From Semisulcospira habei (lineage: Eukaryota; Mollusca; Gastropoda; Semisulcospiridae), in the NCBI GenBank assembly GCA_036245525.1, contig BTPG01000007.1, positions 125,019,815 through 125,083,814 of the forward strand: a stretch of DNA of 64,000 nucleotides. Direction: 5' to 3'. The notes below the pieces were generated by a model. That model did no database searches and was not told the DNA's origin. It was given only the letters and a program-made list of their open reading frames with translations. Both the position numbers and the translations under genes were made by a program. Below are positions 51,269 through 61,229 of this stretch, one piece after another (position 1 is the first letter of the stretch; the number at the start of each line of letters is the position of its first letter).

Positions 51269-51310
51269 CTGAAACAAGATTAAACGAAAAAAGGTACAAA
51301 TTAATCTCAA

Positions 51311-51412
51311 ATAGATCGACCATGATAGTTCAAGGATGGCGTCAGAATAGCTTGGTGCCTACAGGCCCCAAGGCTATTCTGACACCACCCTTAACTATTA
51401 CGGTCGAGCCAC
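51311..51412. mobile_element. H2 palindromic MITE in RANBP1 upstream region
   Basis: AGATCGACCATGATAGTTCA... and ...CTATTACGGTCGAGCC arms around GGTGCCTACAGGCCCC. Confidence 0.75.
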
Positions 51413-51540
51413 ATGCTGTTGTAGCATGTCACGGCTTCAAGTGTTGAAGTCCACCCCTACAGGGATATCTTGTCTACACATCTCATACAAACATGTCTAG
51501 CAACCACCATATTCCAGGCAACAAACTAATTCTAATGTAA

Positions 51541-52865
51541 AGAAAAGGGGAGACTGCCAGTGCTAATAGTTTAGGAAGGTTACAAAGTAAAGTAGGTTAT
51601 AGCACTGTCAGGGGAGAGAAATGTGCATGATCGACCAGTGATCATAGATCTACTGTGGCCAAAGCACAAAAAAAAAAAAAAAAAAAAGATAGGAAAGAGA
51701 GGGGCGCTAAGAAAGTGACCGAAAGCAATGCATTGAAGCCCCCCCCCCCCCCAAAGGGGGGGGGGGGGCGCGTATCACATATCCACTGTTCCAGCCACTC
51801 AGTGCATGGAAATTTAAATCTAGGTCCCCCAAGGGGGGTCCAGATATTTAGCCGGTGTGGACAGCTGTTTCGGTCTTGGCGACCTCTTCAGCACACAATC
51901 GGCAATACTGGAGGAGGCAGGAAATTCCGCCTACCTGCAATGACAACCACATTTTACTGTGGTGTCTGCAGGGGCATACATTCCATGCCACCACCTAGAG
52001 CTAAATTTCCATGCACCCTAAAATAGAACCTACCAAAAGGGGGGAAGGGGTTGCAGTCGATATTGTAGTGATAAATGAAAAGAAAAGGGGAGACTGCCAG
52101 TGCTAATAGTTTAGGAAGGTTACAAAGTAAAGTAGGTTATAGCACTGTCAGGGGAGAGAAATGTGCATGATCGACCAGTGATCATAGATCTACTGTGGCT
52201 AAAGCACAAACAAAAAAAAAACAAAAAAAAAAAGAAGATAGAAATGAGAGGGGGCGCTAAGAAAGTGACCGAAAGCAATGCATATATATGGAAGCCCCCC
52301 CCGAAGGGGGGCGTATCACATATCCACTGTTCCAGCCACTCAGTGCATGGAAATTTAAATCTAGGTCCCCCAAGGGGGGTCCAGATATTTTGCCGGTGTG
52401 GACAGCTGTTTCGGTCTTGGGACCTCTTCAGCACACCATCGGCAATACTGGAGGAGGCAGGAAATTCCACCTACCTGCAATGACAACCACATTTTACTGT
52501 GGTGTCTGCAGGGGCATACATTCCATGCCACCACCTAGAGCTAAATTTCCATGCACCCTAAAATAGAACCTACCAAAAGAGGGGAAGGGGTTGCAGTCGA
52601 TATTGTACGTAGCGAGGGCAGGGGGGGGGGGGGGGGGGGGGGGGGTGGGGGGGGGGGGGGTGGGGGGGGCTTCCATATGCATTGCTTTCGGTCACTTTCT
52701 TAGCGCCCCCTCTCTTTCCTTTTTTTTTTTTTTGTGCTTTGGCCACAGTAGATCTATGATCACTGGTCGATCATGCACATTTCTCTCCCCTGACAGTGCT
52801 ATAACCTACTTTACTTTGTAATCCAGACCAAAAAGGTGACTGCCAAGCTTTACTTTGTAACCTTC
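51541..52865. mobile_element. Fold-back composite element with 15-bp target duplications
   Basis: Flanked by identical direct repeats CTAATTCTAATGTAA (51526-51540 and 52866-52880). Inside are two direct copies of a ~538-bp unit (51541-52078 and 52079-52615), each starting AGAAAAGGGGAGACTGCCAG, then a poly-G stretch, then an inverted copy of the first ~190 bp (52672-52865). Poly-A, poly-C and poly-G runs mark the joints. Open stretches are Pro/Lys homopolymers and are not genes. Confidence 0.8.
52620..52669. repeat. Poly-G tract
   Basis: About 50 positions of G interrupted by two T, at the hinge between direct and inverted units. Confidence 0.9.
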
Positions 52866-52884
52866 CTAATTCTAATGTAATAAT

Positions 52885-54196
52885 ATGAACACTTATGTGA
52901 TCCTGTGCCTTTGACACAATAGATCACCAGATTCTCATTCAACATTTAGACTCTGTTTTTGGCATCAAGAGTACCGCTTTACACTTTTTTTTAAGTCTTA
53001 TCTCTTTGGAAGAAAGCAAGTAGTGTCAGTGTTGGGAATAGAGTCCGATCCCACTGAGCTTGTGTACGGTGTGCCCCAAGGCTCTGTTTTGGGGCTGATT
53101 CTTTTCACATTGTATACCCAACCTTTATCTTGTCATCAAATGTCACTCTGTTTCTCACCATTTTTATGCTGATGACACAGAACTGTATGCCAGTGCTCAG
53201 CGTAACATGTTAGTCAGATGTTCCACTCTTTAGAGTCCCGTGTCACAGATGTTCAGAATTGGACCACACAGAACAAATTGCAAATGAATAGTGGCAAAAC
53301 TGAGGCCTTACGATTTTCTTGTTCAACTTCCACTGATCTCCCAGACTCGATCAGGGTTGGTCAGAACAGTATCCCCTTTTCCGAGTCGGCCCGTAATCTT
53401 GGTGTATCTTTGACAATAGGCTGACCATGAGAGAGCATGTCAATAAGGTTTGCCAATGTTCCTTCTTTGAATTGAGAAAGATCAGTTCAATTCGACACCT
53501 TCTCAACTACCGAAGCAACTAAAACGCTTGTTACTTCTCTTGTTCTTTTGCGCATTGATTTTTGTAATTCCCTTTTGGCTGCAGAATCTTCTTGATAAAC
53601 TTCAAAGAGTTATGAACTGCTCTGCCCGACTAATTTACAGAGTACCGAAACGTGAGCACACAATACCCTTACTTGCTGACCTGCACTGGCTGCCTGTATC
53701 TCAAAGAATTGTGTACAAAGTCTCTGTCATTTGTTACAATGCCATTACCGGTTCTGCTCCCCCATATTTGTCCGACCTGGTTCATATTTACACGCCTTCA
53801 AGATCCCAATCAGACAAGTGTATTTTCAGCAGGGTTCTTAATCCTAGGCAAAAAAAGTCTAGCCAGGGCCAGCGTGCCTTTTCTTATTTTAGTCCAGTCA
53901 CCTGGAATGACCTTCCAGCCCATGTCAGACATGCCCCAACTCTGTCTGCTTTTAAATCACTGCTCAAGACCTATCTGTTTTCTTATGCATGCAGTTAGAT
54001 GCATTTTCAGTGCGTTAGCAATCTTTAGCAGTAACTGTTCTTGTAAAGGTGTGTGTGTATGTGTGTGAGCTTTTGATATGTGTCACTTTAGTTTTTGTAA
54101 CATTTATTGTAGCGTTTTCTTTCTTGTACTTTTTGATCAGCACCATTCATTTGGAGGTTATGCGCTATATAAATGTACATTATTATTATTATTATC
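52885..54196 (+). mobile_element. L2/CR1-like LINE, 3' part, decayed
   Basis: RT motifs are read across frames: AFDTIDHQILIQHL (about 52905-52950), VYGVPQGSVLG (about 53065-53095), YADDTELY (about 53165-53190), then 53218-53424 and 53528-53998. It ends GCGCTATATAAATGTACATT plus an (ATT)n tail (about 54179-54196). Confidence 0.85.
53218..53998 (+). pseudogene. L2/CR1-like RT C-terminus, frameshifted
   Basis: First frame: WTTQNKLQMNSGKTEAL and NSIPFSESARNLGVSL. After a shift near 53425: LLDKLQRVMNCSARLIYR, HTIPLLADLHWLPVSQRI, SAPPYLSDLVHIYTPSRS and AFSYFSPVTWNDLPAHVR, ending SAFKSLLKTYLFSYACS. This is the diagnostic C-terminal block of L2/CR1-type RTs. A stop at the shift makes it inactive. 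Confidence 0.85.
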
Positions 54197-54599
54197 CTGT
54201 GGTTGTTAGTTTGTTGCTTGGGCAAAGCCGATCTGGGCGACCACTCCTAATGGTGCTTATGGGATTGCTCCATGAAGAGAACTTGTGGTATTTCATTTTG
54301 GGTCAACATTATTTTGAAATGGTCATTGCCTCTCAAAGAATAAAAACACAAGGACTCTTGATGAAGCTATTCCATTACATTATTGGGAGTGGTCGCCCGA
54401 AACAGCATCACCCAAGCAACAAACTGATATTGATAACCACAGGACCACATGGGTGTTCAGATTGCATTAGAATCACATTGTTGCCTGGATACAGGTGGAT
54501 GCCAGACATCCTTGACACATTTCTGCCCGCTACTGAGAATTTCTGGTTCGCACGAGTTTCTTCCCTTCTTCCCCTCGCCCGCAAATGAGAAAACTTTGT
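54197..54599. other. Interval without recognised genes
   Basis: An open stretch (54049-54588 +) shows no domain or splice context and includes LINE tail sequence. Confidence 0.4.
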
Positions 54600-54835
54600 T
54601 GGTCACATGTATTTTCTGATCCCCTGTGACCTTGACATTGAAGTGGGGGTCACTCAAATTGGTATGTTTAGAAAGGTCTTGCCAAATGTATCCTTGAGTC
54701 AAGTTTGAAGACTGTGGCTTGAACAGTCTCTGAGAAAATGCCAACGTTAAAGTTTACCATGGGCAAAGGCGGATAGACGATCAACAACTGGCCCACAACA
54801 CAAGACTCAATTTTGTTTCGCACAAGAGCCAAAAT
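54600..54835. repeat. RPT-A right-end fragment
   Basis: ATTTTCTGATCCCCTGTGAC through CAACTGGCCCACAACACAAG...TTTTGTTTCGCACAAGAGCC. Confidence 0.8.
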
Positions 54836-54839
54836 CTGC

Positions 54840-57054
54840 TGGGTCCAGGGAGAGTCACTCGGCTAGAATTTCTTGCTCAGAATTGTGTTAACAGATGTGC
54901 AGTAAATTAGCTATTGCCTTAAGTCAGAATAAAACCGACATACATCCTTTTAATGAGTCCGCCCGTCGTTTATTTCATCATCAGGTGCAATTGTATCGCC
55001 CAAGTGAGGAAAATGTCAAACTCAGAGTGTAGTCGTCAGCTGCAGGGGTGGTGCCATTTATATACAGTGTCTAAAAATGATTGACATGTATGCAAACAAT
55101 TCTGACACTTTTTCCGCATACAGTTAATGTGAACAAACCTTATCATAAGACGCATTGGGTGAAATGTTACAGTACTTACACACTTTATTTGTTAAACAAT
55201 TAGAGAATTTCATCCTAAAGTCTACTGTATTGTTTTGGGCTCATACGTTTTTTTCTTTGAGAGACATACAGAGTTGTTCCTGTTTATCTATCGTAACCCC
55301 CCCCCCCCCCCCCCCCAAACCAATGGCACACACAAACACTGGCAGACACAGGGTGCTTTGCAACAGTTATAAATACGTTCTGTGGGTTGGCGTAGCCACA
55401 GCCATTCTGAAGATGAGATGACCCATGCCCACAAAGCCTCTTCTATGTGAGCTTCATGCATTTTACACCTTTTATACAATTCGTTCGCAGACATCACAGC
55501 AAAAATAGAGAGACCGTCTTCTTAAATCAAATCAGAGAGGGAGAGAATTGCGTCATTTGGTGATGTTACATCACACGGTCTGATTCTTCTCCTGAAGTTG
55601 AGTATTCTTACTTTTGTCATTTTTTTCAGCAATGAATTTTTATTTTTGAAAAAGTTGAAGAGGTACAAAGCTGGCTAACAAACTCATCCAATGGCTTTCT
55701 CCAAACTAGCTATATCCAAAATTTCAAGTGCATATAATCAAAATTACGGATTTTAATGTGGGTCAACTGACTTTCTATAAACAGTCATTTAACTCTTCAA
55801 TGAGTCATAAAATCCCAATATGCTTGGAGGCTCTCTTAGATGCCCCTTGAACGAAGCATTTCCTATATTTTCAAGCTTGTACTGTAGTGTACATATATGC
55901 AAACTTCGGAGATTTTGGTGTTTACAAATTATGCACACATATGGAGCTTCATGCAAAAAGTACAAGTTAGCGTATCTAGACATGACATTTTTTTATCTTG
56001 TTACTTCTTTGCTAGAATATGAGGCCCCCCCCCCCCCCCCCCCCCCCACTTCGGAGATTTTGGTGTTTACAAATTATGCACACATATGGCGCTTCATGCC
56101 AAAAGTACGAGTTAGCGTAACTATTAACTAGACATGACATTTTTTATCTTGTTATTTCTTTGCCAGAATACGAGGCCCCCCCCCCCCCCCCCCCCCCCCC
56201 CACCGCACATAATGTCATTTGCATGCTACTGAACGGGTTCTGACAAATGATAGACAAAAAGATCTGCAGTCCCATCAGCTCGAGCTGTAAAATGTCTCAA
56301 TCCCATTAAGTCACCCCTATCCCTCTGCCAACCCACCCTAACTATGTATAGCTGATCTACCATTGCCCCCCGAAGCAAAAAGGGGGCCTTATACTAGGGT
56401 AGGCAGTGGTGAGGGGGCGAGTTGTTTAAAGATGCATGCATGCATTACATGTAGACACCTCCCCCTAGACAATTGACATGTTTACTTGTAGTTGTACAGG
56501 CCACTACTTGCATTAGTAGTTTACACATCATTTTGGCAGATGTGACACTGACAGTGAGTGGAACAGTTTGATCCACTTTTTTTCCTTAGGCACTAACCCT
56601 CAGACAACACAACAAATTTTTACCAGATGTGTCCGAGCAACCAAAGTGTACAAATCAAATGACTTCAGCAATGTGGAATAGGGTAGCCCGTACATACGGT
56701 AGCCTGTTCATATGTCACAGTCAAATGTATTTTTGTTTTCACTATTTTAGAAGCAGAGTTAGCTATCCTAGTGTAAGCTATCCATAACCAACGGACAATG
56801 ACCAGTTCTATTCCTCAGCGACTACAAATAGTGGGACTTGTGGCAGAAGTCTCGGACTCAGAGAAACAAGGAAGCAGTTTACAGCAAAATAATTATTTCT
56901 GCATGTCATCCTAAACTACTGGTGGAAATTAGGAAGCATGTATACATACACAATACTTCCAAAAATCTTTGAAATCCAATAACAGATATCATACAGGCTG
57001 GTTTTTTCCCCTGACGTGACACTTTCTGTCACCGCAAACGTAAAAATTGCAGGG
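54840..57054. repeat. Direct segmental duplication, unit 1
   Basis: Its landmarks recur in the same order in unit 2 (57055 onward): TTTCTTGCTCAGA (54868/57058), TCCGCCCGTCGTTTATTTCA (54957/60768), GTGAAATGTTACAG (55158/62967), the poly-C region, AAGCAGAGTTAGCTATCCTA (56750/63263), ACAAATAGTGG (56826/63337) and CAATACTTCCAAAAATC (56951/63890). Non-coding. Confidence 0.8.
55910..56205. repeat. ~140-bp tandem repeat ending in poly-C
   Basis: CTTCGGAGATTTTGGTGTTT...GCACACATATGG...GCTTCATGC...AGACATGACATTTTTTATC...GAGG then poly-C, present twice (about 55904-56047 and 56048-56201). Confidence 0.85.
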
Positions 57055-57171
57055 AATTTCTTGCTCAGAGTTGTGTTAATAGATGTGTAGTAAATTAGCT
57101 GATTCCTCGCGCTGGGACCATACGGCGTTGAGGCGCGTCCCCTGGGTGGTGGATAGGGGGTCCCTCGTGAG

Positions 57172-57422
57172 ATTGATTGATTGATTGTACATTGCTTAAC
57201 GTCCCGACAGCAACAAGGCTTTCTCAGGACGTGCCTGCACTGCATGTGAAAAAAAAAAAAAAGAAACAGAACATTGAATGTATGTCGCCAGCCGGTCAGA
57301 TACATTAAATAAACCTAACACATGGGGCCTAAATAAAGCTAAGACCATTTAGCAACACACATCCAATATCAAGAGCTACAGGCAGTGCAGACAGTAGGGA
57401 GAGTTTTAAAAAGGCAAATACA
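57172..57422 (-). mobile_element. SINE-like element, 5' truncated, in LINE leader
   Basis: Flanked by 10-bp direct repeats CCCTCGTGAG (57162-57171 and 57423-57432). It has the (ATTG)n tail and the following ~250 bp but stops at AAAAAGGCAAATACA, so it is 5' truncated in element orientation. Confidence 0.88.
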
Positions 57423-57681
57423 CCCTCGTGAGAGGGGTGCACCGAATGAAATAAGGTGCCGTGAACCAACATGGTCTAAGGGAAGGTGACCCAGACAGAA
57501 AACCCCTGGGGTCTAAGGGAAGGTGACCCAGACAGAAAACCCCTGGTCCTCCTAGTAAGGGGGTTGGGCGTGGGGGTAGCTTCCCCACCCTGCAAAAAAG
57601 GAAATAGCTACAAAAACGCCGACGAAAAGACTAACAGTAATTCCTTTCCTGGAGGAGGAAGGTTCTTCTACTAGAAGACTT

Positions 57682-59114
57682 ATGACGTCCTGTGGTGAAA
57701 GCCGGAAGTCTTCGGAAGCCACAGGACCGAGCCGCCTCTCTCTATCCAGGGATACAACCATGGGCACATGGAACGTCAAGACCATGTACCAGAGCGGCAA
57801 GGCCGCCCAGATAGCAGCGGAAATGCAAAAGTACAACCTTTCCCTGCTAGGTATCAGTGAAGCCAGATGGACACAGTCTGGCCAGAAAAGGCTGTTAAGT
57901 GGGGAGATGATTCTGTATTCAGGTCATGAAGAGGAGAATGCCCCCCATACAGAAGGAGTAGCACTCATGCTGTCACCAGTGGCACAGAGAGCGCTGATGG
58001 GCTGGGAACCTCTTGGGCCAAGAATTATAACAGCAGCCTTTAGAACCAAGAAAAAGCTCAAGCTGAACGTCATCCAGTGTTATGCGCCCACCAATGACAG
58101 TGACGAGGAAGAGAAACAAGAGTTCTACGACCGACTCCAGAGTGCCGTGGACAAATGTGCGGAGCAAGACATCACCATCGTCATGGGCGATTTTAATGCC
58201 AAAATAGGGGAGGACAACACCGGATACGAAGAGGTGATGGGGAGACAGGGACTAGGCTCGGAGATGAGTGAGAACGGGGAGAGGTTTGTAGACTTTTGTG
58301 CTCTAAACCGACTTGTCATTGGAGGCAGCATCTTCCCACACAGAAGAATACACAAAGCAACTTGGGTCTCACCTGACCATACAACAGAGAACCAAATAGA
58401 CCATATCTGCATTAGCAAGAAATTTAGAAGATCCCTTCAAGATGTTCGAGTGAGGAGGGGAGCAGATGTCGCCTCAGACCACCATCTGCTTACCTTAAGA
58501 ATGAAGCTCAAGCTAAAGAAAAGCCACACAGAGACAACAAGAAGACAGCGCTATAATGTAGGCCTCCTGAGGGAAACTGGAGTTAGAGAAGAGTTCAAAC
58601 TGGTGCTGTCCAACCGGTTTCAAGCGCTACAGGAGCTAGTAAATGAAGAGGAGGTGGTCACCACAGAGCAGCAGTGGAAGGCAGTTAGAGAGGCGCTGAA
58701 CTCAACCTGCAAAGACACTGTAGGGTTCAGGAAACACCACCACAAGGACTGGCTGTCGGCGCAGACCTTGAAGAAGATAGAAGCGAGGAAGCAGAAGAAA
58801 GCAGCGGTCAACAACAGTCGCACGAGAGCAGCCAAAGTAAGGGCACAGGGGGAATACTCGGAAGCCAAACGCGAGGTGAAGAGGAGTATCAGGGCAGACA
58901 AGAGGGCCTACACAGACAGCCTGGCAGCAGAGGCAGAAAAGGCAGCAGGCAGCGGCAACATGAAACAGCTCTACAACATTACCAGAAGATTGTCGGGTAA
59001 GTATGGCCATACAGAAAGACCAGTAAAAGACAAAGAAGGCAAGCCTATTGCAGACAGAGCAGACCAACTCGACAGATGGGCCGAGTATTTTGAAGAGTTA
59101 CTGAACAGACCTAG

Positions 59115-59146
<32 letters not shown>

Positions 59147-60711
59147 ACATCCAGCCAGCAGAGACCGACCTACCCATCAGCTGTGACAGACCCAGCCGGG
59201 AAGAGATCAGAAAAGCAGTGGCATTTTTGAAGAATGGCAAAGCAGCAGGGCCAGATGGCATCCCAGCGGAGTCTCTGAAAGCAGACCTAGAGACAACAGT
59301 TGAGATGCTGCACCCACTGTTTGGAAAGATCTGGGAAGAGGAGGTGATGCCAGCTGACTGGAAGGAGGGGTACCTAATCAAGCTTCCCAAGAAAGGCGAC
59401 CTCAGCAAGTGTTCCAACTACAGAGGAATCACCTTGCTGTCAGTACCAGGAAAGGTCTTCAACAGGATCATCCTAGAGAGAATGAAGAGCTCCGTTGACC
59501 CCCAGCTGAGAGACCAGCAAGCAGGATTCAGGAAGAACCGATCATGTACAGACCAGATCGCCACTCTCCGCATCATCGTGGAACAGTCTCTGGAGTGGAG
59601 CTCCCCGCTGTCCGTCAACTTTGTGGATTATGAGAAAGCATTTGACAGCGTGGACCGAGAGACTCTGTGGAAACTCCTACGACACTACGGTGTACCCACA
59701 AAGCTCGTCCGCCTGATCAAGAGCAGCTATGATGGCATGACATGTCGCGTGATCCACGAAGGGCAGTTCACCAGAGAGCTCCAGGTCAGAACTGGTGTCA
59801 GGCAGGGGTGTCTGCTGTCTCCGTTCCTCTTCCTACTGGCCATAGACTGGGTCATGAAGATGACCACAGAGCACAGACGAAGTGGAATACAGTGGACACT
59901 GTGGACACAGCTTGACGACCTCGATTTTGCAGACGACTTGGCATTACTGTCCCACACTCATCAACAAATGCAGGACAAGACCACGAGGCTTGCTGACATC
60001 TCGTCCCAAGTGGGCCTCACCATTCACAAACAGAAAACAAAGACAATGAGGCTGAACGCAACCAGGGAAGAACCAGTCTTGCTTGCTGGCACCCCGTTGG
60101 AGGAGGTGGAGTCCTTCACCTATCTCGGGAGCATCATAGACAAAAAAGGCGGCACTGATGCAGATGTCAGAGCACGAATCGGTAAAGCCAGAGCAGCCTT
60201 TCTCCAGTTGAAAAAAGTGTGGAGTTCCAGAGAGCTGTCACAACACACCAAAGTCCGGATTTTCAACTCCAATGTAAAAGCAGTTCTCCTATATGGAGCA
60301 GAGACATGGAGATTGACAAAAACCAGAGTCAACAGAGTACAGACCTTCATGAACAGTTGCCTTAGAAGAATTTTGAAAATCCACTGGCCAGAGAAGATCA
60401 GCAACGTCAGACTCTGGGAGAGAACAGAGCAGATAACAGCAGAGAATGAAATTGGGCGAAGAAGATGGGGATGGATCGGTCACAGTCTGAGAAAGCCAGC
60501 TTCCAGTATCACTAGGCAGGCATTGTCATGGAACCCCCAGGGAAAGAGGAAAAGAGGTAGGCCGAGAAACTCCTGGCGTCGAGACCTCCAAGCAGACATC
60601 AAGAGACTGGGAACCACCTGGAGTAGAATCGAAGGAGAAGCACAGGACAGGAGTTGCTGGAGGTCTCTCGTCGACAGCCTATACCTGGGTAGGGGTGACA
60701 GGCGTAAGTAA
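57682..60711 (+). CDS. LINE endonuclease-reverse transcriptase, intact ORF
   Basis: 1009 codons. The N-terminal APE-type endonuclease (about residues 28-290) shows WNVKTM (29), LGISEARWT, LNVIQCYAPTND, MGDFNAKIG (168), HKATWVSPDHTTENQIDHIC and ADVASDHHLLTL (266), so all catalytic positions are present. A poly-C tract (59115-59145) adds about 10 Pro between domains. The RT (about 500-870) has KAAGPDGIPAE, CSNYRGITLLSVPGK (578), NFVDYEKAFDSVD (646), RTGVRQGCLLSPFL and the catalytic LDFADDLALLS (749). The C-terminal block includes AVLLYGAETWRL and GKRKRGRPRNSWRRD. No gag-like ORF1 was seen. The frame suggests a recent or still active element; clade is not assigned. Confidence 0.93.
59115..59145 (+). 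repeat. Poly-C tract inside LINE ORF
   Basis: 31 consecutive C encode a proline run. The paralogue at 33910-33940 has a non-homopolymeric CCCACCCAACACCCCAGAC-type sequence here, so the tract is derived. Confidence 0.9.
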
Positions 60712-60744
60712 GTAAGTAAATTAGCTGATTACCTTCAGAATAAA

Positions 60745-60890
60745 AACGACATACATCCTGTTAATCAGTCCGCCCGTCGTTTATTTCATCATCAGGTGCT
60801 AATGTATCACCGAAGTGAAGAAAATTTCAAACTCATTTGAGTGTAGTTGTCAGTTGCTTGCAGGTAAGGTGCCTTTTTTTTATATGCACA
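60745..60890. repeat. TCCGCCCGTCG-containing dispersed motif
   Basis: AATCAGTCCGCCCGTCGTTT followed by ATTTCATCATCAGGTGC. Matching text lies at 54952-55060 (duplication partner) and, shorter, at 50052-50085 and 50928-50965 within RANBP1 introns. Confidence 0.7.
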
Positions 60891-61169
60891 GTGTCTAAAA
60901 ATGATTATGACATGCAAACAATTCTGACACTTTCTCTGCATACAGTTCTTCTTCTTGTTTCCCTGCCATGACCAACAAACTGACCATTATTGCTGGTTGT
61001 GCGCAAAAAAAAATAATAATAATAATAAGCGCATTAAATAGGCGCTTTATCCCAATTGAAAATCGGCTCAAAGCGCCGCCGCGAACTGAACCCAACAAGC
61101 ACGCTAACAAAACTATCTTAATTCTTACTTCTGGCTGCTAAGCTGGGGAAGAGTCAAGGGCGAGTCGGA

Positions 61170-61175
61170 GTGAGC

Positions 61176-61205
<30 letters not shown>
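61170..61205. repeat. Poly-G tract
   Basis: About 27 consecutive G near 61179-61205. Confidence 0.88.
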
Positions 61206-61206
<1 letters not shown>

Positions 61207-61229
61207 GAAGGAGAATGAGAAAGGTGTTG

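Larger units (their letters stand above)
57105..60715 (+). mobile_element. LINE family L1x, copy 3, full length with target duplication
   Basis: 3.6 kb flanked by 15-bp direct repeats GTAAATTAGCTGATT (57090-57104 and 60716-60730). The 5' leader starts CCTCGCGCTGGGACC and is interrupted by a SINE-like insertion at 57172. A 37-bp leader segment (GGTCTAAGGGAAGGTGACCC...) is duplicated at 57473-57546. The 3' end is (GTAA)n. The single ORF is intact. Confidence 0.93.

Noticed and set aside
51655..52821. Lys-, Pro- and Gly-rich frames
   Set aside because: They are read from poly-A, poly-C and poly-G runs of the fold-back composite.
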